DNA of 64,000 nucleotides from Streptomyces durocortorensis. Its GTDB lineage: Bacteria; Actinomycetota; Actinomycetes; Streptomycetales; Streptomycetaceae. Of the stretch, positions 1-14,905 are shown piece after piece; the stretch's first letter is position 1; each line of letters starts with the position of its first letter. The notes under the pieces are model-generated. The model did no database searches, was not told the DNA's origin, and worked only from the letters and a program-made list of their open reading frames with translations. The position numbers were made by a program, and so were the translations under genes. Where the stretch lies: the NCBI RefSeq assembly GCF_031760065.1, contig NZ_CP134500.1:3658001-3722000 (forward strand), given 5' to 3'.

Positions 1-323
1 GGGCTCGGAGGTTCGGAGACCGACCCCCCGGACGGCACATCAGCGGCGGGCTCCCCGCCCTTGTCGCCGCGCAGGGCATTGCGCAGCAGCTCGTGCCACC
101 GCGGACGCTTGCGTGGCGGGACATGATCCACACCGCCGGGCGACCACGGATTGCACCGCAGGATGCGCCAGGCGGTCAGCGCTGTTCCCTTGATGGCACC
201 GTGCCTGTCGATCGACGTATATCCATAGTGGGAACACGACGGGTAATAGCGGCAGACAGGCCCGAGCAGTGGACTGATCGTCCACTGGTACAGCTTGATG
301 AGAGCAAGCAACGGGTACTTCAT
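1..323 (-). CDS. yidD: YidD, membrane protein insertion efficiency factor (3' end cut by window edge)
   Basis: The minus-strand reading frame begins [20 protein letters not shown] and continues through [18 protein letters not shown] and a [13 protein letters not shown] segment. These are the hallmarks of YidD (UPF0161), a small amphipathic protein at the inner membrane that helps YidC/Sec insertion. Its conserved cysteines are visible. The ATG overlaps the rnpA stop by four bases (ATGA), so the two are translationally coupled in the usual rpmH-rnpA-yidD-yidC order; yidC would lie beyond base 1. The C-terminal tail continues past the window edge, so the true stop is not seen. Family identity is secure from the motif string and the context. 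Confidence 0.93.
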   Translation of the reverse strand, partial: MKYPLLALIKLYQWTISPLLGPVCRYYPSCSHYGYTSIDRHGAIKGTALTAWRILRCNPWSPGGVDHVPPRKRPRWHELLRNALRGDKGGEPAADVPSGGSVSEPPS

Positions 324-691
324 CGCGCGCCCCCTCCCAGCAGCCGCTGCAGCGCGGCATCCAGGTCTCGGGCCAGCTGTGCATGGTCGGCGTCGCCCGA
401 ACCGGGCAGCGCCCGTACGACAACAAGGCTACCGGGGGGCAGCTGAGCCAGCCGGTCGCGGACCAGGTGGCGAAGCTTCCGCTTCACCGCTGTGCGGACG
501 ACCGCTCCGCCCACGGCCTTGCTGACAACGAAACCCGCACGTGGTGGGGGAACAGTCTCCCCCGTCACGTGCGGGTCCGTTTCACCGCTGCGTAGATGGA
601 CGACGAGCAGCGGACGCCCGGCTCGACGTCCTCGTCGTACCGCGGTCGCGAAGTCCTCGCGCCGCCTCAGCCGATTCTCGGTAGGCAGCAC
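320..691 (-). CDS. rnpA: Ribonuclease P protein component
   Basis: This 123-residue protein starts at a GTG and reads (M)[17 protein letters not shown]. It contains the family signature [17 protein letters not shown], the RNR-like basic helix that binds the RNase P RNA and the pre-tRNA leader. It is the protein cofactor in tRNA 5'-end maturation. The open frame extends 27 codons further upstream, but that extension would almost reach rpmH and has no family similarity, so I place the start at base 691. It lies 19 bases after rpmH and overlaps yidD by four bases. Confidence 0.95.
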   Translation of the reverse strand: MLPTENRLRRREDFATAVRRGRRAGRPLLVVHLRSGETDPHVTGETVPPPRAGFVVSKAVGGAVVRTAVKRKLRHLVRDRLAQLPPGSLVVVRALPGSGDADHAQLARDLDAALQRLLGGGAR

Positions 692-710
692 GGCATGGAC
701 CTGTAAGCGA

Positions 711-848
711 TCAGGCGGACAGGCTGCTGCGGCCCTTGCCACGGCGGTTCGCGAGAATCGCGCGGCCGGCACGGGTACGCATGCGCAGACGGAAGCCGTG
801 GGTCTTGGCGCGACGACGGTTGTTCGGCTGGAAGGTGCGCTTGCTCAC
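711..848 (-). CDS. rpmH: 50S ribosomal protein L34
   Basis: This 45-residue, very basic protein starts at a [22 protein letters not shown], followed by [19 protein letters not shown]. This is the complete L34 signature, and the length is normal for actinobacteria. It is a structural protein of the large ribosomal subunit. It is too short for many gene callers but unmistakable. It is the first gene of the minus-strand rpmH-rnpA-yidD run and diverges from dnaA across about 380 bases. Confidence 0.97.
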
Positions 849-1229
849 TCGGGGGCTCCAGAAATGATTCGTGTCTTGGCGGGACATCGCCTGGCTGTCA
901 CCGTGCGCCCACGAGGAACTCGCGTAAACGCCTTAGTGCACCGCTTCACAATCACAGATCGTGATCTTTGCCCATCGGAGGCAGGCGGCAGCAGCCATCG
1001 ACAACTCGACCTGGTCACGGTACGCGCGGCTACGCCATCCGGTCAAACCGGCTTCGCGCGACCCCCCATTGTGCACAGCCTGTGGACAACAACTTGAACC
1101 GCGCGGGTCGGCCTGACTACCGTGGCTGAACTCCGGTTCTTTTCCTTCCCGACTGCCGGGCCTCACCCGACCCGACCCATCCCGTCCCGAGAACCACACA
1201 TTCGTGGGACATGCGAGAGAGCGTGCCTT
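849..1229. promoter_or_regulatory. rpmH-dnaA divergent intergenic region with DnaA boxes
   Basis: This non-coding stretch holds the outward promoters of rpmH and dnaA. A perfect DnaA box (TTGTCCACA, on the minus strand) lies at 1081-1089 and a weaker TTGTGCACA at 1069-1077. A candidate dnaA promoter follows: TTGAAC at 1094-1099, an 18-base spacer, then TACCGT at 1118-1123, giving a leader of about 100 bases. Boxes immediately upstream of the promoter fit DnaA autoregulation, which is established for Streptomyces. The promoter call is by eye. Confidence 0.7.
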
Positions 1230-3137
1230 GTGGCTGACGTACCTGCCGATCTTGCCGCAGTGTGGCCGCGAGTGCTGGAACAACTCCTCGGGGAGGGCCA
1301 GCAGGGCATCGAGCCGAAGGACAAGCAGTGGATCGAGCGCTGCCAGCCGCTGGCACTCGTCGCCGACACCGCACTGCTGGCTGTCCCCAATGAATGGGGC
1401 AAGCACGTCCTGGAGGGCCGGCTCGCGCCGCTCCTCAGCGAGGCGCTGACCCGCGAGTGCGGCCGCCCCATCCGGATCGCGATCACCGTCGACGACTCCG
1501 CGGGTGAACCCCCCGCCCCGTCGGCGCCCCCGATGCACCAGTCGCACGCCCCTCACCAGGGCCAGCGCTATCCGGGCCAGCCGCGCGACGACTCCCATCA
1601 CAACGACGCGTACGACGGCGGGTACGGCCACCGGCCCTCCGACGACGGTATGCCGACGGCCCGCCCGGCCTACCCCGACTACCAGCAGCAGCGCCCCGAG
1701 CCCGGCGCCTGGCCGCGCACCCAGGAGGACCTCTCCTGGCAGCAGCCGCGGCACGGCGGGTATCAGGACCGCGAGCAGCCCGCGGCCGAGTCCTACCGCG
1801 AAGCCGATGCGTACCAGGAGAACGCGGGGTACCAGGAGAACCAGCCGTACCGCGAGAGCGAGCAGTACCGCGACCAGCCCGCCGAGCAGTGGCGCGAGCC
1901 CTACGGAACCGGGCGCCCCCAGCAGCCGCAGCACGACTACCGCTCACAGCCGCCCGAGCACCAGGGCTACGAGCAGCAGCGCCCCGACCGGCAGGACCAG
2001 CAGCACCGCCAGGGCGGCCCGGGGCCCGGGGCCGGGCGGGCCGGTGGCTCGGTCCCCGGCCCGATGGGCGCCCAGCCGGCCCCCGCGCCGGGCCCCGGCG
2101 AACCGCATGCCCGGCTGAACCCGAAGTACCTCTTCGACACCTTCGTCATCGGGGCGTCCAACCGGTTCGCGCACGCCGCAGCCGTCGCCGTCGCCGAGGC
2201 GCCCGCGAAGGCGTACAACCCCCTGTTCATCTACGGGGAGTCGGGGCTCGGCAAGACCCACCTGCTGCACGCCATCGGGCACTACGCCCGGAGCCTCTAC
2301 CCGGGCACCCGGGTGCGGTACGTGAGCTCGGAGGAGTTCACCAACGAGTTCATCAACTCGATCCGCGACGGCAAGGGCGACACCTTCCGCAAGCGTTACC
2401 GCGACGTGGACATCCTGCTGGTCGACGACATCCAGTTCCTGGCTAGCAAGGAGTCGACGCAGGAGGAGTTCTTCCACACCTTCAATACGCTGCACAACGC
2501 GAACAAGCAGATCGTGCTCTCCTCCGACCGGCCGCCCAAGCAGCTGGTGACGTTGGAGGACCGGCTGCGCAACCGCTTCGAGTGGGGTCTGACCACCGAC
2601 GTCCAGCCCCCCGAGCTGGAGACCCGGATCGCGATCCTCCGTAAGAAGGCTGTGCAGGAGCAGCTCAACGCCCCGCCGGAGGTCCTGGAGTTCATCGCCT
2701 CGCGGATCTCGCGCAACATCCGTGAGCTGGAGGGCGCCCTGATCCGGGTGACGGCCTTCGCCTCCCTCAACCGGCAGCCGGTGGACCTCGGGCTGACCGA
2801 GATCGTGCTCAAGGACCTGATCCCGGGCGGCGAGGAGTCGGCGCCGGAGATCACCGCACCGGCCATCATGGCGGCGACCGCGGACTACTTCGGCCTCACG
2901 GTCGACGACCTCTGCGGGTCCTCGCGCAGCCGGGTCCTGGTGACGGCACGCCAGATCGCCATGTATCTGTGCCGGGAGCTGACGGACCTCTCGCTGCCGA
3001 AGATCGGTGCGCAGTTCGGCGGCCGCGACCACACGACGGTGATGCACGCGGACCGGAAGATCCGGGCGCTGATGGCGGAGCGACGCTCCATCTACAACCA
3101 GGTCACCGAGCTCACCAACCGCATCAAGAACGGCTGA
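1230..3137 (+). CDS. dnaA: Chromosomal replication initiator DnaA
   Basis: This 635-residue protein begins at GTG ([20 protein letters not shown]). Domain I spans about residues 1-90. Domain II is a very long Q/Y/R/E/P-rich disordered linker (about 95-300), typical of Streptomyces. The AAA+ domain has Walker [10 protein letters not shown] near residue 336 and Walker [10 protein letters not shown]. The C-terminal HTH domain carries the DnaA signature [15 protein letters not shown] near residue 596. It binds 9-mer boxes in oriC and loads the replisome. An in-frame start 108 bases upstream is possible, but the GTG at 1230 matches the conserved N-terminus. A terminator-like hairpin follows. Confidence 0.98.
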   Translation: MADVPADLAAVWPRVLEQLLGEGQQGIEPKDKQWIERCQPLALVADTALLAVPNEWGKHVLEGRLAPLLSEALTRECGRPIRIAITVDDSAGEPPAPSAPPMHQSHAPHQGQRYPGQPRDDSHHNDAYDGGYGHRPSDDGMPTARPAYPDYQQQRPEPGAWPRTQEDLSWQQPRHGGYQDREQPAAESYREADAYQENAGYQENQPYRESEQYRDQPAEQWREPYGTGRPQQPQHDYRSQPPEHQGYEQQRPDRQDQQHRQGGPGPGAGRAGGSVPGPMGAQPAPAPGPGEPHARLNPKYLFDTFVIGASNRFAHAAAVAVAEAPAKAYNPLFIYGESGLGKTHLLHAIGHYARSLYPGTRVRYVSSEEFTNEFINSIRDGKGDTFRKRYRDVDILLVDDIQFLASKESTQEEFFHTFNTLHNANKQIVLSSDRPPKQLVTLEDRLRNRFEWGLTTDVQPPELETRIAILRKKAVQEQLNAPPEVLEFIASRISRNIRELEGALIRVTAFASLNRQPVDLGLTEIVLKDLIPGGEESAPEITAPAIMAATADYFGLTVDDLCGSSRSRVLVTARQIAMYLCRELTDLSLPKIGAQFGGRDHTTVMHADRKIRALMAERRSIYNQVTELTNRIKNG

Positions 3138-3199
3138 CTCCGGCCTCTCAGGGCCCTACCAGGCCCCTACCAGGTCCTCCCAGGGGCTTTCAGCACGCT

Positions 3200-3248
3200 C
3201 GAAGGGCGCCTCGCAACGACTCCCACAGTCCACGCGAGGCGCCCTTCG
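3200..3248 (+). terminator. Hairpin downstream of dnaA
   Basis: Arms CGAAGGGCGCCTCGC (3200-3214) and its exact complement (3234-3248) flank a 19-base loop, 60 bases after the dnaA stop. It probably ends dnaA transcription before the origin. Confidence 0.7.
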
Positions 3249-4040
3249 CCGTTCCCGGGAGTTCACGCAAGACCGGCTCTGTTCGAATCCGGGCTGCTCA
3301 GAGGCCTTTCTCCACAGATGTGCCAGGAATCTTCCGTCCACAGCCTGGGGACCAGGAAGTTGTCCATATTGCGTCCACAGGGTGCGCTGCCGATACTCCA
3401 TCAGGCCAGGTCACATGGTTGGGGATTTGTGGCCAACCGTGATCCACAGGCTGTGGACAGAATCTTCGTCCACAGAGGGCCCTCAAGGTTGTCCACCGGC
3501 GGCCCACAGGATGGCTGCTGTTGTCCCCAGCTTCGCCCTGCTTCTCCACACCTCTGTCCACTGTTCGGCAACGCAACACCCGCTCTCACCTCCCGGAGTG
3601 AAAGGCGTCACACCAAGGAGCTCGGTTGGGCTGTGGGGAACCTGGGTAAAGCTGGGGACAGGTCTGGGGAGAAGTGGCCCCCTCCTGTGCATCGGATGTG
3701 CAGAACTTTCGCCCGTCCACAGAAAGCCCCGGTTGTCCACGGGTGCCACCCACAGGGCCGGTGGACAAAAAACCGTTGCTGACCTGCGCAAACGACGTTA
3801 TCCACGGTATCCACAAGGCCTACTACTACTACCACCCAGAGTTAGCCAGGAATCCGCTTCGAAGTGGGGCCTGTGTACAACTCGACCGTCGACCGCCTCG
3901 AAGCTCTTGGCCCGACTTGACCCCGAGCAGCAACGAGTGTCGGTGCCGTACGTCAGACTGGACCCCGGAGCCTCCCCAGCCCTCGGCAGGGAGCTCCGGT
4001 CCAGACGACGAAGGCCAGCAGGGCGAGCGAGCAACAGCAG
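3249..4040. other. oriC: Chromosomal replication origin oriC
   Basis: The gene-free dnaA-dnaN interval carries many DnaA boxes in both orientations. Sites read by eye include 3308-3316 TTCTCCACA, 3334-3342 CCGTCCACA, 3439-3447 TGATCCACA, 3452-3460 (minus strand CTGTCCACA), 3466-3474 TCGTCCACA, 3489-3497 TTGTCCACC, 3542-3550 TTCTCCACA, 3554-3562 CTGTCCACT, 3713-3721 CCGTCCACA, 3733-3741 TTGTCCACG, 3760-3768 (minus strand TTGTCCACC), 3798-3806 TTATCCACG and 3807-3815 GTATCCACA. The density, position and mostly imperfect boxes match the known Streptomyces oriC, which has about 19 boxes between dnaA and dnaN. Confidence 0.95.
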
Positions 4041-4052
4041 GAGGCGGTTCCG

Positions 4053-5183
4053 GTGAAGATCCGGGTGGAGCGCGATGTACTCGCGGAGGCGGTGGCCTGG
4101 GTGGCCCGCAGCCTCCCGGCCCGTCCGCCGGCGCCCGTTCTCGCGGGCCTTCTGCTGAAGGCCGAGGACGGAGCACTCTCCTTCTCCAGCTTCGACTACG
4201 AGGTCTCCGCCAAGGTCTCCGTGGACGCCGAGATCGACGAGGACGGCACGGTGCTCGTCTCCGGCCGACTGCTCGCCGACATCTGCCGCGCCCTCCCCAA
4301 CCGCCCGGTGGAGATCTCCACCGACGGTGTGCGGGCCACGGTGGTCTGCGGCTCCTCGCGCTTCACGCTCCACACACTGCCTGTGGAGGAATACCCGGCG
4401 CTGCCGCAGATGCCGACCGCCACGGGCACGGTCCCCGGTGAGGTCTTCGCCTCGGCCGCCGCCCAGGTCGCCATCGCCGCGGGCCGCGACGACACGCTGC
4501 CGGTGCTGACCGGTGTGCGCATCGAGATCGAGGGCGACACCGTCACCCTCGCCTCGACCGACCGCTACCGCTTCGCGGTCCGTGAGTTCCTCTGGAAGCC
4601 GGAGAACCCGGACGCCTCGGCCGTGGCCCTGGTGCCCGCCAAGACGCTCCTGGACACCGCCAAGGCGCTCACCAGCGGCGACACGGTCACCCTGGCGCTC
4701 TCCGGCTCCGGTGCCGGCGAGGGCCTGATCGGCTTCGAGGGCGCGGGCCGCCGCACGACGACCCGGCTGCTTGAGGGCGACCTGCCGAAGTACCGCACGC
4801 TCTTCCCGACCGAGTTCAACTCCGTCGCGGTGATCGAGACGGCTCCTTTCGTCGAGGCCGTCAAGCGTGTGGCCCTGGTCGCCGAGCGCAACACTCCCGT
4901 ACGGCTCAGCTTCGAGCAGGGCGTCCTGATCCTGGAGGCCGGTTCCAGCGACGACGCACAGGCTGTGGAGAGGGTCGACGCGGTGCTGGAGGGCGACGAC
5001 ATCTCGATCGCCTTCAACCCGACGTTCCTGCTGGACGGTCTGAGCGCGATCGACTCGCCGGTCGCCCAGCTCTCGTTCACCACGTCCACCAAGCCCGCCC
5101 TGCTCAGCGGCCGCCCGGCGGTCGACGCCGAGGCGGACGACGCGTACAAGTACCTGATCATGCCGGTGCGCCTCTCCGGCTGA
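4053..5183 (+). CDS. dnaN: DNA polymerase III sliding clamp (beta subunit)
   Basis: This 376-residue protein starts at GTG (MKIRVERDVLAEAVAWVARS) with an AGGAGG ribosome site just upstream. It shows the three-domain clamp pattern, including LVSGRLLADICRALPN, ASTDRYRFAVRE in the middle domain, and the C-terminal YKYLIMPVRLSG that forms the partner-binding cleft with the conserved MPVRL ending. It encircles DNA and tethers polymerase III and other replication proteins. It is the first gene after oriC, and a strong hairpin at 5201-5234 separates it from gnd. Confidence 0.98.
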   Translation: MKIRVERDVLAEAVAWVARSLPARPPAPVLAGLLLKAEDGALSFSSFDYEVSAKVSVDAEIDEDGTVLVSGRLLADICRALPNRPVEISTDGVRATVVCGSSRFTLHTLPVEEYPALPQMPTATGTVPGEVFASAAAQVAIAAGRDDTLPVLTGVRIEIEGDTVTLASTDRYRFAVREFLWKPENPDASAVALVPAKTLLDTAKALTSGDTVTLALSGSGAGEGLIGFEGAGRRTTTRLLEGDLPKYRTLFPTEFNSVAVIETAPFVEAVKRVALVAERNTPVRLSFEQGVLILEAGSSDDAQAVERVDAVLEGDDISIAFNPTFLLDGLSAIDSPVAQLSFTTSTKPALLSGRPAVDAEADDAYKYLIMPVRLSG

Positions 5184-5200
5184 CGCCTCCACGGCGGTTT

Positions 5201-5234
5201 CGGTGGGCCCGTTCGGCGCGGAGCGGGCCCACCG
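5201..5234 (+). terminator. Hairpin downstream of dnaN
   Basis: An 11-bp perfect stem, CGGTGGGCCCG (5201-5211) with its complement (5224-5234) and a 12-base loop, lies 17 bases after the dnaN stop. It has no U-tract, as is usual in high-GC actinobacteria. Confidence 0.65.
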
Positions 5235-5314
5235 TGCTGTCCCCGGCCGGGCGTAGGCTCGGTCCTGGGCGGAGAACGCCCGACGCTATCGCCACGACGC
5301 TTAAGGAATCTCTG

Positions 5315-6199
5315 ATGGAGCTCGGTCTCGTCGGCCTCGGCAAGATGGGCGGCAACATGCGCGAGCGCATCCGCCGCGCAGGCCACACCGTCATCGGTTA
5401 CGACCGCAACCCGGATGTCGCCGATGTCCACAGTCTCGAAGAGCTTGTGGGCAAGCTGAAGGGCCCGCGGGTCGTGTGGGTGATGGTTCCGGCCGGTGCC
5501 GCGACCCAGTCCACGATCGACGAGCTGGCCGAGCTGCTCTCGCCCGGCGACGTCGTCGTCGACGGCGGCAACTCGCGTTGGACCGACGACGAGAAGCACG
5601 CGGTCGAGCTGGGCATCAAGGGCATCGGCTTCGTCGACTGCGGTGTCTCCGGCGGCGTCTGGGGCCTGGAGAACGGCTACGCCCTGATGTACGGCGGCGA
5701 CGCCGAGAACGTCGCGAAGGTCCAGCCGGTCTTCGACGCGCTCAAGCCCGAGGGCGACTTCGGCTCGGTCCACGCGGGCAAGGTCGGCGCGGGCCACTTC
5801 GCGAAGATGGTCCACAACGGCATCGAGTACGCCATGATGCAGGCCTACGCCGAGGGCTGGGAGCTGCTGGAGAAGGTCGACTCCGTCACCGATGTGCGCG
5901 AGGTCTTCCGGTCCTGGCAGGAGGGCACGGTCATCCGTTCCTGGCTGCTCGACCTCGCGGTCAACGCGCTCGACGACGACGAGCACCTGGACAAGCTCCG
6001 GGGCTTCGCCGCCGACTCGGGAGAGGGACGCTGGACGGTGGAGGCCGCGATCGACAACGCGGTGCCGCTGCCCGCGATCACGGCCTCGCTGTTCGCGCGG
6101 TTCGCCTCGCGTCAGGACGACTCGCCGCAGATGAAGATGATCGCCGCGCTGCGCAACCAGTTCGGCGGCCACGCGGTCGAGTCCAAGCCCGAGAACTGA
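5315..6199 (+). CDS. gnd: 6-phosphogluconate dehydrogenase, decarboxylating (short NAD-type family)
   Basis: This 294-residue protein opens [19 protein letters not shown], a Rossmann GLGKMG dinucleotide-binding loop, followed by [29 protein letters not shown] and [17 protein letters not shown] with the catalytic lysine and asparagine. It oxidises 6-phosphogluconate to ribulose 5-phosphate and CO2 in the pentose phosphate pathway. At about 290 residues it belongs to the short bacterial Gnd class, not the 470-residue class. The ATG at 5315 follows AAGGAATC. The open frame extends 27 codons upstream into non-coding sequence, which I reject. It is conserved between dnaN and recF in streptomycetes. 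Confidence 0.95.
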   Translation: MELGLVGLGKMGGNMRERIRRAGHTVIGYDRNPDVADVHSLEELVGKLKGPRVVWVMVPAGAATQSTIDELAELLSPGDVVVDGGNSRWTDDEKHAVELGIKGIGFVDCGVSGGVWGLENGYALMYGGDAENVAKVQPVFDALKPEGDFGSVHAGKVGAGHFAKMVHNGIEYAMMQAYAEGWELLEKVDSVTDVREVFRSWQEGTVIRSWLLDLAVNALDDDEHLDKLRGFAADSGEGRWTVEAAIDNAVPLPAITASLFARFASRQDDSPQMKMIAALRNQFGGHAVESKPEN

Positions 6200-6263
6200 T
6201 CGGAAGGCCGGCCGCGCGCCGGCGTCGCACCACTGGGAAGCACGTCGGGAGAGGTCGGCCACC

Positions 6264-7394
6264 ATGCACGTCACGCACCTCTCGCTGGCCGACTTCCGCT
6301 CGTACGCCCGGGTCGAGGTCCCTCTCGACCCGGGCGTCACCGCGTTCGTGGGCGCCAACGGGCAGGGCAAGACGAATCTCGTCGAGGCCGTCGGCTATCT
6401 GGCGACCCTCGGCAGCCACCGGGTCTCCTCGGACGCCCCGCTGGTGCGCATGGGCGCCGAGCGGGCTGTGATCCGAGCGGCGGTGACCCAGGGCGAGCGC
6501 TCGCAGCTGATCGAGCTGGAGCTGAACCCGGGCCGCGCCAACCGGGCCCGTATCAACAGGTCCTCGCAGGTCAGACCGCGTGACGTGCTGGGGATCGTCC
6601 GTACGGTGCTGTTCGCGCCGGAGGATCTGGCCCTGGTCAAGGGCGACCCCGGGGAGCGGCGGCGGTTCCTGGACGAGCTGATCACTGCGCGCTCGCCCCG
6701 GATGGCCGGGGTCCGCTCCGACTACGAGCGGGTCCTCAAGCAGCGCAACACGCTGCTGAAGTCGGCCGCGATGGCCCGTCGGCACGGCGGCCGGTCCATG
6801 GACCTGTCCACGCTCGACGTGTGGGACCAGCACCTGGGCCGGGTCGGCGCCGAGCTGCTGGCGCAGCGCCTGGACCTGATCGCCACGCTCCAGCCCCTGG
6901 CCGACAAGGCCTACGGTGACGTCGCGCCGGGCGGTGGCCCCGTAGCGCTGGAGTACCGCAGTTCGGTGGGCGAGGACGTCGGGCCCGAGCGCGGCCGCGA
7001 CGAGCTGTACGAGCAGCTGATCGCCGCGCTCGCCGGGGTGCGGAAGCAGGAGATCGAGCGCGGGGTGACGCTGGTCGGCCCGCACCGCGACGACCTGGTG
7101 CTCGGCCTGCGCTCCATGCCCGCGAAGGGCTATGCGAGCCATGGTGAGTCCTGGAGCTACGCGCTGGCGCTGCGCCTTGCCTCGTACGAGTTGCTGCGCG
7201 CCGAGGGCAATGAGCCGGTGCTGGTGCTGGACGACGTGTTCGCCGAGCTGGATGCCCGCCGCCGGGAGCGGCTGGCGGAGCTGGTGGCTCCGGGTGAGCA
7301 GGTGCTGGTGACGGCGGCGGTGGCCGAGGACGTGCCGGGTGTGCTGGCCGGGGCGCGGTACGCGGTGTCCGCGGGTGAGGTGGAGCGGGTATGA
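6264..7394 (+). CDS. recF: DNA replication and repair protein RecF
   Basis: This 376-residue protein begins [19 protein letters not shown]. It has Walker [10 protein letters not shown] at about residues 29-37 and an ABC/SMC-like Walker [20 protein letters not shown] near the C-terminus. RecF binds gapped DNA and helps load RecA at stalled forks. The start is preceded by GGGAGAGG. Its stop overlaps the DUF721 start by four bases (ATGA), implying coupled translation. Confidence 0.97.
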   Translation: MHVTHLSLADFRSYARVEVPLDPGVTAFVGANGQGKTNLVEAVGYLATLGSHRVSSDAPLVRMGAERAVIRAAVTQGERSQLIELELNPGRANRARINRSSQVRPRDVLGIVRTVLFAPEDLALVKGDPGERRRFLDELITARSPRMAGVRSDYERVLKQRNTLLKSAAMARRHGGRSMDLSTLDVWDQHLGRVGAELLAQRLDLIATLQPLADKAYGDVAPGGGPVALEYRSSVGEDVGPERGRDELYEQLIAALAGVRKQEIERGVTLVGPHRDDLVLGLRSMPAKGYASHGESWSYALALRLASYELLRAEGNEPVLVLDDVFAELDARRRERLAELVAPGEQVLVTAAVAEDVPGVLAGARYAVSAGEVERV

Positions 7395-8017
7395 CGGGTG
7401 CTCGAAGCGGGGCGGAGCCCCCGGGCCCCGGCGGCGGCCGGGCCCGTACGGACGGGGCCGCCGGAGGTACGGGCCCGGACGCGGCGGCCTCCGGGGGGCC
7501 GAAGCCGCCCGAGGTGGCCGGGGTCGATCTGGCCCGGGTCGCGTTGCGTGCGGCGAAGGAGCAGGCGAAGGCGCGGGGTGCGGCGGCGCAGCAGAAGAAG
7601 CAGGCCCGGCGGGGCGGCGGGCTGCGGTCGGGGGCCCGGTCGGACGGGCGGGATCCGCAGCCGCTGGGGTCCGCGATCAACCGGCTGATCACCGAGCGGG
7701 GCTGGGAGACGCCCGCGGCGGTGGGCGGGGTGATGGGGCGGTGGCCGCAGATCGTCGGTGACGATCTGGCGAAGCACTGCGTTCCGTTGCGGTACGACGA
7801 GGCGCCGGAGGCCCGGGTGCTGACCGTGAGCTGTGACTCGACGGCGTGGGCGACGCAGTTGCGGCTGCTGGCTCCGCAGCTGGTGGCCCGGCTGAACGCG
7901 GATCTGGGGCAGGGCACCGTACGGATGATCAAGGTGGTCGGGCCCGGGGGGCCGGAGCGCCGGTTCGGGCCGCTGCGGGCGCCCGGCAGCAAGGGGCCCG
8001 GCGATACCTACGGGTGA
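7391..8017 (+). CDS. DUF721 (DciA-like) family protein
   Basis: This 208-residue protein has a low-complexity Gly/Ala/Pro-rich N-terminal third. The DUF721 core (about residues 95-190) includes [54 protein letters not shown] and a [10 protein letters not shown] ending. DUF721 proteins sit between recF and gyrB across actinobacteria. DciA, the relative studied in other bacteria, helps operate the DnaB replicative helicase. Here that role is inferred from family and context only. It is translationally coupled to recF. Confidence 0.88.
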   Translation: MTGARSGAEPPGPGGGRARTDGAAGGTGPDAAASGGPKPPEVAGVDLARVALRAAKEQAKARGAAAQQKKQARRGGGLRSGARSDGRDPQPLGSAINRLITERGWETPAAVGGVMGRWPQIVGDDLAKHCVPLRYDEAPEARVLTVSCDSTAWATQLRLLAPQLVARLNADLGQGTVRMIKVVGPGGPERRFGPLRAPGSKGPGDTYG

Positions 8018-10489
<2,472 letters not shown>

Positions 10490-10536
10490 GTCGGCCGTAC
10501 CAGCGACGCCGCAGCTCGAAAGGACTTTGACCAGCA

Positions 10537-13170
<2,634 letters not shown>

Positions 13171-13173
13171 AGC

Positions 13174-13842
13174 GTGAGTGGAGCCACGGGCGCCGGTTCG
13201 GCCGCTTCCGGAGCTGGAGCGAACGGTGCCCGTGGCCCTGCCACGGACTCCCAAGGGGGCACTGTGACGGACACACGAGGGCCTCAGCCCCAGTACGAGG
13301 GTTACGCGACCGGGCCGCTGCCCGGCGAGCGTGAGCCCGCGCCGGGGCCGTCGGGGCCGTACCACCCGCCGCAGGCGTACCAGTCGCCCGACGGTGGCAC
13401 CCAGGGCGGCGGCACGCTGGGCGGCGCGCAGGCGACGCGCAAGCCGCGCACGGGCGCGCGGACCACTCCGCGTACCCGCAAAGCCCGTCTGCGGGTGGCC
13501 AAGGCCGACCCGTGGTCGGTGATGAAGGTCAGCTTCCTGCTGTCGATCGCGCTGGGCATCTGCACGGTGGTGGCGGCGGCGATCCTGTGGATGGTCATGG
13601 ACGCGATGGGCGTCTTCTCCACCGTGGGCGGCACGATCAGCGAGGCCACCGGCTCGAACGAGAGCAACGGCTTCGACCTCCAGTCGTTCCTGTCGCTGCC
13701 GCGGGTGCTCATCTTCACCTCGGTCATCGCCGTGATCGATGTGGTGCTGGCCACCGCGCTGGCGACGCTGGGCGCCTTCATCTACAACCTGTCGGCGGGC
13801 TTCGTGGGCGGCGTCGAGCTCACGCTGGCCGAGGACGAGTAG
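13174..13842 (+). CDS. DUF3566 membrane protein downstream of gyrA
   Basis: This 222-residue protein has a disordered Gly/Pro/Ala-rich N-terminal half and a C-terminal DUF3566 core: RLRVAKADPWSVMKVSFLLS, a first membrane span (about 115-135), a loop with the GGTISEATG motif, and a second span in RVLIFTSVIAVIDVVLATAL, followed by NLSAGFVGGVELTLAEDE. The family nearly always follows gyrA in actinobacteria; its function is unknown. It has a GTG start three bases after gyrA and its own internal basic patch ARTTPRTRKARLRVAK before the membrane. Confidence 0.9.
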   Translation: MSGATGAGSAASGAGANGARGPATDSQGGTVTDTRGPQPQYEGYATGPLPGEREPAPGPSGPYHPPQAYQSPDGGTQGGGTLGGAQATRKPRTGARTTPRTRKARLRVAKADPWSVMKVSFLLSIALGICTVVAAAILWMVMDAMGVFSTVGGTISEATGSNESNGFDLQSFLSLPRVLIFTSVIAVIDVVLATALATLGAFIYNLSAGFVGGVELTLAEDE

Positions 13843-13859
13843 CGCGCCGGGTATCGATT

Positions 13860-13888
13860 TTGGGACTGGCCCCGACGTGCGCTAATCT
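13860..13888 (+). promoter_or_regulatory. Candidate tRNA-Ile promoter
   Basis: TTGGGA (13860-13865), a 17-base spacer and TAATCT (13883-13888) lie 25 bases before tRNA-Ile. The same GCTAATCTTC block precedes tRNA-Leu at 43783-43792, which supports a shared promoter element. Confidence 0.55.
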
Positions 13889-13913
13889 TCAGAAGTCAGC
13901 GCAACAGCGCGGC

Positions 13914-13990
13914 GGGGCTATAGCTCAGTTGGTTAGAGCGCATCCCTGATAAGGATGAGGCCACAGGTTCAAATCCTGTTAGCCCCACCA
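13914..13990 (+). tRNA. tRNA-Ile (anticodon GAU)
   Basis: A 74-base cloverleaf with encoded CCA. The acceptor GGGGCTA pairs with TAGCCCC. The anticodon stem-loop CATCC CTGATAA GGATG shows GAT, and the T arm is CAGGTTCAAATCCTG. In Streptomyces a lone tRNA-Ile after gyrA/DUF3566 is usual. A perfect palindrome follows at once. Confidence 0.97.
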
Positions 13991-13994
13991 GTAC

Positions 13995-14028
13995 GAAGGC
14001 CAGTGAGTCACGTGACTCACTGGCCTTC
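13995..14028. terminator. Perfect 34-bp palindrome, probable bidirectional terminator
   Basis: GAAGGCCAGTGAGTCAC at 13995-14011 is followed immediately by its exact complement at 14012-14028. It lies between tRNA-Ile and the convergent lipoprotein gene, so it can end transcription from both sides. The centre CACGTG is not a parS core. Confidence 0.7.
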
Positions 14029-14045
14029 GGCGTATGTGGGCGGGC

Positions 14046-14738
14046 TCAGCGCTGGTCGGGGGGCTGGAGCTGGATCAGGTAGCCGGGTTCCGGGTCGAAG
14101 AGCTTCAGCCATCTGGCGGCCGCGAACCAGAGAGTGGTGGGTTCGTCGGCGGCGGGGATCTGGAAGACGGCGTTCACCGGGCCCTTGCTCGCCGGGTTGA
14201 GACCGAACGACGGCCGGGGCTCCCCCTGGTCGTACCAGTATTCTTCGTAGGCACTCGTGAGCTGGGCGTCGCTCCGGGTCTGGCTGTACGCGGTGTCGTC
14301 CACGTTGAGGGTGACTGTGTCGTCGGCGGTCCATCTGGCCTCGCCCTTACCCACGTTGAGCACCTCCATGCTGACCACGCAGAACTGCTTCCCGTCCTCG
14401 GGCGTCGGGGGTGCTGTCGGTGCGCTCGGGGAGTCGTGTGCCAGGACCTTCGGGTCCAGCGGTTCGCCGCAGGTGACGTCCTCGACGGTGATCTCGAACT
14501 CGTCGGGCCGTGCCTCGTTGGTGGAGTCGATGGTCAGCTTGAACGGCTCGCCGATGCTGGACGTACCGAGGATCTCCGCGCCCGGCGGGGCGCCGGCGTC
14601 CGGGCTGCTGGTCGCCGCCGCCGGTACGGCGCTGCCGGGGCTCGACCCCGTACCGATGGAGGCTGCCCCGCAGGCCGGGAGCGCGAGGAGCGCGAGGGCG
14701 GCGCCGAGGGCCGCGAAGGTACTGCCACGAGAGCTCAT
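14046..14738 (-). CDS. Secreted lipoprotein, DUF4352-like
   Basis: This 230-residue protein begins MSSRGSTFAALGAALALLAL, a lipoprotein signal ending in the lipobox LPAC (Cys23), then a Ser/Pro/Ala-rich linker. The mature domain reads FKLTIDSTNEARPDEFEITV, then VVSMEVLNVGKGEARWTADD and FGLNPASKGPVNAVFQIPA. This is the DUF4352 immunoglobulin-like pattern (telokin-like extracellular proteins). It should be anchored to the outer face of the membrane; the role is unknown. It converges on tRNA-Ile across the palindrome. Confidence 0.75.
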   Translation of the reverse strand: MSSRGSTFAALGAALALLALPACGAASIGTGSSPGSAVPAAATSSPDAGAPPGAEILGTSSIGEPFKLTIDSTNEARPDEFEITVEDVTCGEPLDPKVLAHDSPSAPTAPPTPEDGKQFCVVSMEVLNVGKGEARWTADDTVTLNVDDTAYSQTRSDAQLTSAYEEYWYDQGEPRPSFGLNPASKGPVNAVFQIPAADEPTTLWFAAARWLKLFDPEPGYLIQLQPPDQR

Positions 14739-14848
14739 CGAACGGTCCTTTCGGCGGTGCGCCGGACCTCTCCATGGTCGTCCGGTCCGCCGGGGACCGC
14801 TCGTCGGCGGACCGGACGCGTACGAAAGGGGCCCCGGGTACGCGAGAA

Positions 14849-14882
14849 GGCCCCCGGCCGGTGTGAAACCGGACCAGGGGCC
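14849..14882 (-). terminator. Imperfect GC hairpin after the 14906-15292 gene
   Basis: An imperfect stem of GGCCCC-CGG-CCGG with CCGG-ACC-GGGGCC around the loop TGTGAAA lies just past the stop of the minus-strand gene at 14906. It is probably its terminator. Confidence 0.45.
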
Positions 14883-14905
14883 CCGGAGCGCGGTGGCGGC
14901 CGGGA

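Noticed and set aside
13995..14028. CACGTG-centred palindrome considered as a parS site
   Set aside because: The arms read GTGAGTCAC rather than GTTTCAC; its position between convergent genes fits a terminator.
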